NCBI GenBank assembly: GCA_036562265.1
Contig: DATCKS010000402.1
Location: 1-9,843 of the forward strand
Direction: 5' to 3'
DNA length: 9,843 bases
Origin: DASVDK01 sp036562265 [NCBI: Thermodesulfobacteriota bacterium]
GTDB lineage: Bacteria > DASVDK01
The position numbers and the translations under genes are program-made. Of the stretch, positions 1-5,140 are shown in pieces (the first letter of the stretch is position 1; each line of letters opens with the position of its first letter). The notes below the pieces were generated by a model. The model was given only the letters and a program-made list of their open reading frames with translations, searched no databases and was not told the DNA's origin.

Positions 1-83
1 GTCTCGGGGTCGCGCAGCAGGTAGACCTTGTTGTCGTAGGGGCCGACGGTGATCGTGCGGACTTCCGGGGCGCGTGCGGTCAT
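1..83 (-). CDS. Probable MBL-fold metallo-hydrolase, N-terminus only (runs off window)
   Basis: Only the first 27 codons are present. They read from an ATG at 83 and run off the left edge. The visible peptide contains VRTITVGPYDNKVYLLRDPET. Such a short beta-strand leader (VGPYxNxxYLLxDPxT) is typical of the first strands of metallo-beta-lactamase-fold hydrolases of the glyoxalase II type. The zinc motif HxHxDH would lie beyond the window, so the activity cannot be judged. The start follows the DoxX stop by 16 nt and has an AGGGAG sequence about 11 nt upstream, so it is probably co-transcribed with the DoxX gene. The family call rests on a very short match and is tentative. Confidence 0.5.
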   Translation of the reverse strand, partial: MTARAPEVRTITVGPYDNKVYLLRDPE

Positions 84-99
84 GGCGTCGAAGGCTCCC

Positions 100-612
100 T
101 CATGCCAGGGTGACCGCCGGCCGCGGCCCCTTGCGCAGGCCGTCGATGCCGAGGCGGCGGCCCGCCTGGCCGAAGAGGACGGCGACGAGGCACGTGACGA
201 GGAGGAAATGGAACCCCTGCTGGCAGAAGCCGAGGTGGATCGTCACGAGCGCGTAGTTGAGCGTGAGGAACAGGCCGATGGCGGCCGACGCGGGCGTGAA
301 GAGCCCGAGCAGCAGGCCGAGGCCCACCGCCGTCTCGCCGATCGCCTGGAGGTGCGCGACCGTCGCGGCGTTGGGCAGGACGACCGAGTGGAGGAACCCG
401 CGGTACCAGCCCACGATCTCCGGCGTGGTGATCCACTCCGCCACCCGCGTCGACAGGACGGCCTGGAACCGCTCGCTCGCGCCCGGCAGCGGCACGTAGC
501 CGAAGGCCCAGACGACGTCGAGCTTCTCGAACGCCGCCTTGAGGAACCAGAGGCCGAGCGCGATGCGGACGACCGCGAGCCAGGGATCGGGAGTACCACG
601 GTCCGACGCCAT
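100..612 (-). CDS. DoxX-family integral membrane protein
   Basis: A 170-residue protein with four likely membrane segments at about residues 11-28, 86-105, 107-126 and 133-150. Two features are typical of the DoxX family: the G-E-T-A-V-G-L-G-L-L-L-G-L-F stretch around residues 92-105, and the terminal FGQAGRRLGIDG at 147-158 after the last helix. DoxX proteins are small inner-membrane proteins; some take part in thiol or oxidative-stress complexes or quinone-linked sulfur oxidation, but most have no assigned reaction. I chose the ATG at 612 over the longer reading from 696 because AGGAGA sits 6 nt upstream of it, and the extra 28 residues would be read through the palindrome at 683-696. It probably heads a short transcript with the downstream MBL-fold gene. 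The substrate is unknown. Confidence 0.85.
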   Translation of the reverse strand: MASDRGTPDPWLAVVRIALGLWFLKAAFEKLDVVWAFGYVPLPGASERFQAVLSTRVAEWITTPEIVGWYRGFLHSVVLPNAATVAHLQAIGETAVGLGLLLGLFTPASAAIGLFLTLNYALVTIHLGFCQQGFHFLLVTCLVAVLFGQAGRRLGIDGLRKGPRPAVTLA

Positions 613-618
613 CGCCAG

Positions 619-624
619 TCTCCT
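619..624 (-). promoter_or_regulatory. Ribosome binding site deciding the DoxX start
   Basis: On the minus strand the sequence reads AAAAAGGAGACTGGCG immediately before the ATG at 612. The AGGAGA core has a 6-nt spacer, a near-ideal Shine-Dalgarno, and it is the reason for preferring the shorter DoxX reading frame. Confidence 0.75.
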
Positions 625-635
625 TTTTGCGGCCG

Positions 636-664
636 AGAATATCATGCGCAAAGGAGGCTCGCCA
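636..664 (-). promoter_or_regulatory. Possible weak sigma70-type promoter for DoxX gene
   Basis: On the minus strand a TATTCT hexamer (636-641, four of six to TATAAT) lies 17 nt downstream of TGGCGA (659-664, three of six to TTGACA). It would start transcription near 629 and give a leader of about 17 nt that includes the Shine-Dalgarno. The area is the only A+T-richer patch in the gap. The -35 match is poor; the call depends partly on the palindrome centred about 60 nt upstream of the predicted start. Confidence 0.3.
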
Positions 665-681
665 GCCGCGCGGGACGGCCG

Positions 682-697
682 GGTGACGATCGTCACA
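682..697 (-). promoter_or_regulatory. CRP/FNR-family-like operator palindrome
   Basis: The minus strand reads TGTGACGATCGTCACC. It contains a perfect 14-bp palindrome (683-696) and matches the enterobacterial CRP consensus TGTGA-N6-TCACA at nine of ten positions. It lies between the glycosyltransferase stop codon (702-704) and the DoxX gene. Its centre is about 60 nt upstream of the predicted transcription start, the spacing of class I activator sites. CRP/FNR-type regulators are widespread, but I see no regulator gene here. A 14-bp palindrome also arises by chance about once in 16 kb, so this is a candidate only. Confidence 0.4.
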
Positions 698-701
698 GCC
701 C

Positions 702-1778
702 TCAGCCGTGCCTCGCCAGGGCCTCCCTATAGACCTCGAGCGTCCGTGCGGCCTCGTCCCGGGCCCGGTGACGCGCGTGGGCGCGCGCTCTGGCGGCCCG
801 GCCGAGCCGTGCCCGCAGGGCGGGGTCCTCCGCGAGTCGCGCCGCCTGCCGGGCGAGGTCGGCCGCGCCCCCGTCGGACCCCGACACGTCGAAGAGCAGC
901 CCCGAGACCTCCGGCTCGACGATCTCGCGGTGCGCCGGGATGTCCGACACGAGGAGCGCGCGCCCCATGGCCATCGCCTCGAGGACCGCGTTGGACATCC
1001 CCTCGGCGATCGACGTGTTCATCACCACGTCGGCCGTCGCGAGGAGGGCGGGCATCTCGGCGTGCGGCACCTCGCCGAGGAGCGTGACCCACGGCCGCGA
1101 GGCGGCCGCCTGGGCGAGTCGGCGGCCCACCTCGGGCTCGATCACCGGGCCGGCGACCATGAGCCTGAGGTCCGGTCGCGAGGCGGCCAGAGGATCGAGC
1201 CCCAGGACCACCACGTGCGGCGCCTTGATGGACCTGAGGTTCGCCGGCAGGAGGAAGCGAAGCGTCCCCGGCGACTCGAGCCTCCGCTCTCCCTCGGCGA
1301 AGAACGCGTCGGCCACGCCGTGCGCCACGACGTGCGCGCGTGACGCGAGCGACGGCCTCGCGGCGAGGATCGGCTCGAGCATGAACCGGGCGAAGGCGAC
1401 GATCGCGTCGGCGGCGTCGAGGGCGTCGAGCATTACCTCGCGCCGCGATCGATCGTGGAGGTCGACTGAGACGTCGGTCCCCCGAAGGCCGATCACGAGC
1501 GCCGCGCCGAGGGCGCGGGCGAGCGCGACGCCGGCCGGACCGGACCGGTAGCCGTGAAGGGCGTGGATCACCTCGGGCCGGAACCGGCCGAGTTCCGGTC
1601 CGAGGCGGCGGACGGCCTGGTCGCACCCCTCGGGACCGAAGGGAACGCCGGCCGCCTCGAGGCTCGCCGTCGCCACCTCGGCGCCGGCCGCCTCGAGGTG
1701 GCGCGCGAGCCGCAGCGCGGCCGTGGAGTTGCCGCGGTTGGCCGACGGCCGGTAGGGCAAGAGGAGGGCGACGCGCAT
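702..1778 (-). CDS. GT4-type (GT-B fold) glycosyltransferase
   Basis: A 358-residue retaining glycosyltransferase of the GT-B fold. The N-terminal acceptor domain begins MRVALLLPY and has the RGNS loop at 15-18; the C-terminal nucleotide-sugar domain starts near LRFLLPANLRSIKAP (173-187). The EX7E signature is clear: E259 and E267 in TSIAEGMSNAVLEAMAMG, followed by a conserved SDIPAHREIVE stretch (278-288). It is soluble, with no membrane segment. The ALHGYRSGPAG...LVIGLRGTDVSVDL pattern (73-107) resembles the SenB/TIGR04348 branch that transfers a sugar to a small acceptor, but selD or senA partners are absent. Its start overlaps the ATP-grasp stop by one base (TGATG), so translation is probably coupled. 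It is the last gene of the five-gene unit. Donor and acceptor cannot be read from sequence. Confidence 0.88.
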   Translation of the reverse strand: MRVALLLPYRPSANRGNSTAALRLARHLEAAGAEVATASLEAAGVPFGPEGCDQAVRRLGPELGRFRPEVIHALHGYRSGPAGVALARALGAALVIGLRGTDVSVDLHDRSRREVMLDALDAADAIVAFARFMLEPILAARPSLASRAHVVAHGVADAFFAEGERRLESPGTLRFLLPANLRSIKAPHVVVLGLDPLAASRPDLRLMVAGPVIEPEVGRRLAQAAASRPWVTLLGEVPHAEMPALLATADVVMNTSIAEGMSNAVLEAMAMGRALLVSDIPAHREIVEPEVSGLLFDVSGSDGGAADLARQAARLAEDPALRARLGRAARARAHARHRARDEAARTLEVYREALARHG

Positions 1779-2716
1779 CAGCCTCGCCCGGCCCGTCGCG
1801 CCACCGACGCCGCGGCCGCGACGAAGGCGTCGGCGATCGGCTCGTCGTGCTCGCCGGCGAGCCCCGTGCAGGCGTTCACCTCGAGCACGACCGGCCCGTC
1901 CGCGGTGCGGGCGAGGTCGACGCTCCCCGCGTCGATGCCGAAGCCGGCGAGCGCCGTCAGCGCGATCTCGCGCTCCTCGGCCGTGAGGCGCGCGGTCGCC
2001 TCGCGCCCTCCGAGACGCGCGTTCGTGCGGAACTCCCCAAGGGCCACCGTCTTCTGCCCGTGGAGCACCACGCGCCCCTCGGCCGCGACCACGTGCACCG
2101 AGACGTCGTGAGGGACGTACGCCTGGACGAGGTAGGTCGCGTTGGGCGCCGCCTGCGCCGCGAGGTCGAGCCACGAGCGGAGCGCCGCCCGCGACTCGGC
2201 CAGCGCCACGCCGTGACCGCCCCACCCCACCGGCGTCTTCACCACGACCGGGTAGCCTCCGACCGCCTCGACGACGGCGTCGAGCCCCTCCCGGGTCTCG
2301 CGAGACCCCGGCGCCGCGACCACGGCCGACCGGGGCGCCGGCAGGCCGAGCGCGACGAGGCGCCGCGCCGTCTCGACCTTGTCCTCGGCCGCGAGGATGG
2401 CGTCGGGACCGGGCATGGTCGGCACCCCCATGGCGGCGAGCCAGCGCACCGTGTCGAGGACGAGCGCCAGGTCGCGCGCGTCGCGCGCGTCGAACCGCGG
2501 CAGGACGCAGTCGGCCGCGGCGAGGTCGAGGTCGCGGCCGTCGGCCGTGCGACCGCGAGCCGTGAGGCCCTCGGGACCGGCGGCGAGGCGCACGCTCCCC
2601 CACGGCACGAGGTCGAGCGTGTGTCCCGCGTCCGCGGCGGCCCGCGCCAGGCGCCGGTTCGACACCGCGTCGTAGACGTTGCCGTACGGGCTGTAGTCGA
2701 GCAGGACGAGACGCAT
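1778..2716 (-). CDS. RimK-like ATP-grasp ligase
   Basis: A 312-residue ATP-grasp enzyme, the usual size of the RimK/LysX group, which joins a carboxylate (as acyl phosphate) to an amine with ATP cleavage to ADP. Visible marks are EDKVETARRL (111-120) before the ATP-grasp fold, VVVKTPVGWGGHGV with K160 and the glycine loop (157-170), the QAYV hinge (198-201), GEFRTNARLGG (227-237, a strong RimK-family match), and the Mg-binding VDLAR...VVLEVNACTGL with D267, E279 and N281. AGAGGAG sits 4 nt before the ATG at 2716, 9 nt after the YdjC stop. Beside a glycosyltransferase and PIG-L deacetylase it could attach an amino acid to a freed amine. Ribosomal S6 or cofactor glutamylation is possible but less fitting in this context. 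Confidence 0.85.
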   Translation of the reverse strand: MRLVLLDYSPYGNVYDAVSNRRLARAAADAGHTLDLVPWGSVRLAAGPEGLTARGRTADGRDLDLAAADCVLPRFDARDARDLALVLDTVRWLAAMGVPTMPGPDAILAAEDKVETARRLVALGLPAPRSAVVAAPGSRETREGLDAVVEAVGGYPVVVKTPVGWGGHGVALAESRAALRSWLDLAAQAAPNATYLVQAYVPHDVSVHVVAAEGRVVLHGQKTVALGEFRTNARLGGREATARLTAEEREIALTALAGFGIDAGSVDLARTADGPVVLEVNACTGLAGEHDEPIADAFVAAAASVARRAGRG

Positions 2717-2725
2717 CGGCTCCTC

Positions 2726-3418
2726 TCACTCGAGATCGGTGAAGGGAACGAGGCGCACCCCCGCGGCGGCGCACGCGGCCGGCAGGCGCGGGTCGAGCAG
2801 CGCCTCGAGCTCGGTCGCTCGCTGGGCGAGGTAGAAGAGGCCGGGCATCGGCCCCATCGGCTCGCCCGGGTGGCACATGAGTTCGGTCGTGCCGGGGCCC
2901 ACGTCCGCCACGGCGGCGAGGAGCCGGTCGGCCGTCCAGTAGGGCTCGGGCGACACGTCTCCCACGAAGGCGTCCGGCGTGCGGAGACCGCGCGCCCGTA
3001 GCCAGGCCCGCACCGCCGCGTCCTGGGCGCGCACCGGCACGCCGAGACGGCTGGCGAGGTCCGCCACGGCGGCCCGCACCGGCTCGAAGTCGCGGTGCGT
3101 GTGCTTGTGGCTGTCGAGGTGCGTCGGGGGGCGCCCGACGAGCGCCTCGAACCGCGCGGCCTGATCGCGCACCTCGGCCGCCACCGCCTGCGCGTCGCGC
3201 GGGTCCACGCGGCGGCCGGTGACGAGGTCGACGTGCAGGCCCACGGAGACCCCGAGGGCGGCCAGCCGCCGGGCGGTGTGCGCCCCGCCCTCGGATCCCG
3301 GCATCGTCACCATGAGGGTCGCGCTCGTCACGCGCCCCGCCAGCGCGGCGCGGAGGATCCCGCGGTCCACCTCCGGCGCGAGGCCGAGGTCGTCGGCGTT
3401 GACGATCAGCGCCTTCAC
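2726..3418 (-). CDS. ChbG/YdjC-family carbohydrate deacetylase
   Basis: A 230-residue cytoplasmic protein of the YdjC/ChbG (and HpnK) family, metal-dependent deacetylases acting on N-acetylated sugars. The hallmarks are present in order: NADDLGL (7-13) with metal-binding aspartate, GLHVDL (60-65) with H62, HLDSHKHTH (100-108) carrying the His pair, and ELMCHPG (179-185) near the C-terminus. It is somewhat shorter than ChbG-type proteins (about 250 residues) but has all core motifs, so it looks intact. The GTG start at 3418 overlaps the methyltransferase stop by 4 nt (GTGA). The presence of a second deacetylase family in the same unit as PIG-L suggests two different acetyl groups, or that this one has another hydrolytic role. 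The substrate is unknown. Confidence 0.87.
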   Translation of the reverse strand: MKALIVNADDLGLAPEVDRGILRAALAGRVTSATLMVTMPGSEGGAHTARRLAALGVSVGLHVDLVTGRRVDPRDAQAVAAEVRDQAARFEALVGRPPTHLDSHKHTHRDFEPVRAAVADLASRLGVPVRAQDAAVRAWLRARGLRTPDAFVGDVSPEPYWTADRLLAAVADVGPGTTELMCHPGEPMGPMPGLFYLAQRATELEALLDPRLPAACAAAGVRLVPFTDLE

Positions 3419-4206
3419 GGCCGCCGCTCGAGCCTGAGCACGCGGGCGACGAAGTAGAGCCCGCAGGCGTCGCGGTGGAACTCCGCCGCCCCCTCCCGGC
3501 GGAGCCGTTCGAGGTGCGCCATCCCGCCCGGCGCGTAGCCGTCGAACTCCCGCTCGGTGAAGTACCGCTTGCGCGAGGCGAGCGTCTCGATCGAGAACCC
3601 GGCGGCCTGCGCCGTGGCGCGGACCCGCGGGAGGTTGGCGATCGAGTGGTGGTAGAGGAGCAGGACGCCGCGCGGCCCGAGCCGGTGCGACGCCTGCTCG
3701 ATCACGCGCCGAACGAGGTCGGTGCCGTCCTCGCCGCCGTAGTACCGCACGGAGAAGGCGACCGGCGCCGGCTTGTGCGGCAGGAGCGCCACGACGAGGT
3801 CGAGGCGCTCGGCCGCCGGGAGCGGGTCGAGGAGGTCGCCTTCGAGAACGGTCACCGGCAGCGGACCGTTCGCCTCCACGGTCGCGCGCGCGAACGCGAG
3901 CGCCGTGGCGTCCACGTCGGTGGCGAAGACGCGGCCGGCTCCGAGGCGGGCCGCCAGCACCGACAGCGCCGCCGTGCCGCAGCCCGGCTCGGCCACCACC
4001 GCGCCCGGCGGGACGGCGAGGTGCGCCGCGAGGAAGCGACTCGCATGATCGGTGAAGTAGCCGGGCCGGCCTCGCTCCCGCACCACCAGGCCGGCTGCGG
4101 CGCCGCCGGCGCCCGGGAACCGGGTGAGCCGCCAGCCGTCGGGCCACTCTCCGCCCGCCGGAGGCGCACCCGGTCCGCCGAGCCCGGGTAGCGGTATGGG
4201 ACGCAC
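3415..4206 (-). CDS. Class I SAM-dependent methyltransferase
   Basis: A 263-residue methyltransferase with a Rossmann SAM-binding core. Motif I is VVAEPGCGTAALSVLAARLG (70-89), the ribose-binding acid is in FATDVD (94-99), and a strand-4 motif DLVVALLPHKP is at 136-146. The order of motifs and the YFTDHASRFLA segment (50-60) resemble PrmA/PrmC-like enzymes. However, the NPPY of N-methyltransferases acting on glutamine or adenine is replaced by LLPHKP, so a protein or DNA target is less likely and a small-molecule substrate is plausible. The C-terminal part (205-255) is rich in aromatic and charged residues (RKRYFTEREFDGYAPGG) and may bind the acceptor. The GTG start at 4206 is 2 nt after the PIG-L stop. 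The Shine-Dalgarno is weak, suggesting translational coupling. The substrate is not identified. Confidence 0.8.
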   Translation of the reverse strand: MRPIPLPGLGGPGAPPAGGEWPDGWRLTRFPGAGGAAAGLVVRERGRPGYFTDHASRFLAAHLAVPPGAVVAEPGCGTAALSVLAARLGAGRVFATDVDATALAFARATVEANGPLPVTVLEGDLLDPLPAAERLDLVVALLPHKPAPVAFSVRYYGGEDGTDLVRRVIEQASHRLGPRGVLLLYHHSIANLPRVRATAQAAGFSIETLASRKRYFTEREFDGYAPGGMAHLERLRREGAAEFHRDACGLYFVARVLRLERRP

Positions 4207-4208
4207 GG

Positions 4209-4919
4209 CTAGTCCGGGACCTCGAGACGCCGGAACGACTCGGCGAGCGGAAGCCCCTTCGGCGCGCCGACGCGGCGGGCCCAGTCGGCCACGTACTCGG
4301 CGATCGCCTCGGGGTCCTTGATCTGGCTCGCGTGGGCTCTGAGCGCGGCCACCTTCCGATCGAAGGTGGACGAGATGTCGATCCAGACGTCCGGCTGCTG
4401 GGGGCTGATGAAGTAGACGACCTTCACCTTGTGCGGCTCGAGCCCCTCGAGCAGGAGCTCGGGGAAGAAGTTCCGGTTGCCGGTCGCCGGGTAGAGGGCA
4501 TCGTAGGCCGCCATGGCGACCGCCCGGTGATCCGGGTGGTACCGGTAGAAGTTGTCGAACGCGAGGTTCGCGGGATCGAAGGTGAGCACCGTGTCGGGCC
4601 GCACGGCGCGCAGGACCCGCACGATCTCGCGCCGCAAGGCGGGCGTGTTCTCCACCTCGCCGTCCGGGAAGCGGAGGAAGTACGGGGGCCTGGCGCCGAT
4701 CTCGCGCGCGGCCGCCCGCTGCTCGCGCTCGCGGATCTCCTGCTTCTCCTCGAGTGGGCGGTCGTCCTCGAAGCCCTTGTCGCCGCTCGTGACGAGGAGT
4801 TGCGTCACCTCCGCGCCCTGCCTGGCCCAGAGCGCCAGGGTGCCGGCGCAGCCGAAGTCGAGGTCGTCGGGATGGGCCGCGATGGCCACGACACGGCGCG
4901 GAATCGGGTAGTCGTTCAC
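4209..4919 (-). CDS. PIG-L family N-acetylglucosaminyl-type deacetylase
   Basis: A 236-residue zinc hydrolase of the PIG-L/LmbE group, which includes MshB and BshB, the deacetylases of GlcNAc-inositol and GlcNAc-malate. The first motif is AAHPDDLDFGCAG (14-26), giving zinc ligands H16 and D19 and catalytic D18. The second is YHPDHRAV (127-134), where H131 supplies the third ligand. Length is normal and there is no signal peptide, so a cytoplasmic soluble substrate is likely. It starts with GTG at 4919; no in-frame ATG lies near, and only a G-rich stretch (GGGGG) precedes it, so the start is moderately secure. It heads the five-gene unit, after a repeat-bearing 221-nt gap. The expected role is removal of an N-acetyl group from an amino sugar, exposing an amine for the ligase encoded downstream. 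Confidence 0.9.
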   Translation of the reverse strand: MNDYPIPRRVVAIAAHPDDLDFGCAGTLALWARQGAEVTQLLVTSGDKGFEDDRPLEEKQEIREREQRAAAREIGARPPYFLRFPDGEVENTPALRREIVRVLRAVRPDTVLTFDPANLAFDNFYRYHPDHRAVAMAAYDALYPATGNRNFFPELLLEGLEPHKVKVVYFISPQQPDVWIDISSTFDRKVAALRAHASQIKDPEAIAEYVADWARRVGAPKGLPLAESFRRLEVPD

Positions 4920-4946
4920 GAGAACCCCCAGGAAGTCCGGTCAAAC

Positions 4947-4955
4947 GGGGTCAGG
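4947..4955 (+). repeat. Partial copy of the GGGGTCAGG repeat
   Basis: The plus strand reads ggggtcagg, identical to the first nine bases of the two full copies at 5010 and 5035, and then continues differently (gtaacgacacc). Nine bases alone can match by chance; proximity to the full copies makes a shared origin plausible. Confidence 0.35.
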
Positions 4956-5009
4956 GTAACGACACCCGGAGACCTCGACAAGGGCGCGCGCCACCGTTGC
5001 CGCCCTCGC

Positions 5010-5057
5010 GGGGTCAGGCCTTTCCATTTTCCAGGGGGTCAGGCCTTTCCATTTTCC
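5010..5057 (+). repeat. Tandem pair of a 23-bp direct repeat
   Basis: Two identical 23-bp copies, 5010-5032 and 5035-5057, are separated by 2 nt (period 25). Each begins ggggtcaggcc and ends tttccattttcc on the plus strand; on the minus strand this reads as an A-rich segment ending in CCTGACCCC. The A/T-rich half contrasts with the G+C-rich surroundings. From memory, short GGGGTCAGG...-type repeats are scattered between genes in many environmental bacterial genomes, sometimes with REP-associated transposases; no transposase lies in this window. Two copies without spacers are not a CRISPR array. Confidence 0.85.
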
Positions 5058-5065
5058 GGACGGGG

Positions 5066-5090
5066 GAGGGCTGGCGGCTCGCCGCCCTCG
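5066..5090 (-). terminator. Possible weak terminator downstream of tctA
   Basis: A five-base-pair stem ggcgg/ccgcc (5073-5077 with 5082-5086, loop ctcg), with partial outer pairing of gagg and cctc, lies about 50 nt after the tctA stop. No T-tract follows in the direction of transcription, so intrinsic termination would be poor; a Rho-dependent or mRNA-end role is possible. Confidence 0.25.
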
Positions 5091-5140
5091 CCACGGCCCG
5101 GAGCCGATCCGCCCCCCGCCTCACCCCACGGTGAACCGCG

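Larger units (their letters stand above)
4920..5140. other. Intergenic region with short repeats, between tctA and PIG-L genes
   Basis: This 221-nt gap has no credible gene. It contains two copies of a 23-bp sequence at 5010-5057, a third partial copy at 4947-4955, and a small G+C stem at 5073-5086. The promoter of the five-gene unit should lie here, reading leftwards, but I find no convincing -35/-10 pair. Confidence 0.6.

Noticed and set aside
659-670. Small hairpin GGCT-GGCG-AGCC as a terminator after the glycosyltransferase gene
   Set aside because: A four-base-pair stem with no T-tract is too weak to call.
702-1778. Selenoneine biosynthesis gene senB
   Set aside because: The resemblance is partial, and neither senA nor selD lies nearby; only a general GT4 call is safe.
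1779-2876. Long upstream extension of the glycosyltransferase reading frame across the ATP-grasp gene
   Set aside because: The extension is Arg/Gly/Ala/Pro-rich shadow sequence in another frame of the ATP-grasp gene; the real start is the ATG at 1778, where recognisable GT sequence begins.
1847-3001. A 384-codon plus-strand frame opposite the ATP-grasp and YdjC genes
   Set aside because: Arg/Gly/Val/His-rich composition typical of antisense to G+C-rich genes; no domain or Shine-Dalgarno supports it.
3419-4147. Upstream extension of the YdjC frame across the methyltransferase
   Set aside because: Low-complexity, Arg- and Pro-rich shadow translation; the GTG at 3418, with a GTGA overlap, is where the family sequence begins.
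4207-4944. Methyltransferase frame extended through the PIG-L gene
   Set aside because: It overlaps the well-supported PIG-L frame entirely and gives unrecognisable composition; not a fusion.
5010-5057. Possible CRISPR array
   Set aside because: Only two copies separated by 2 nt, with no spacer-sized unique segments and no cas genes.
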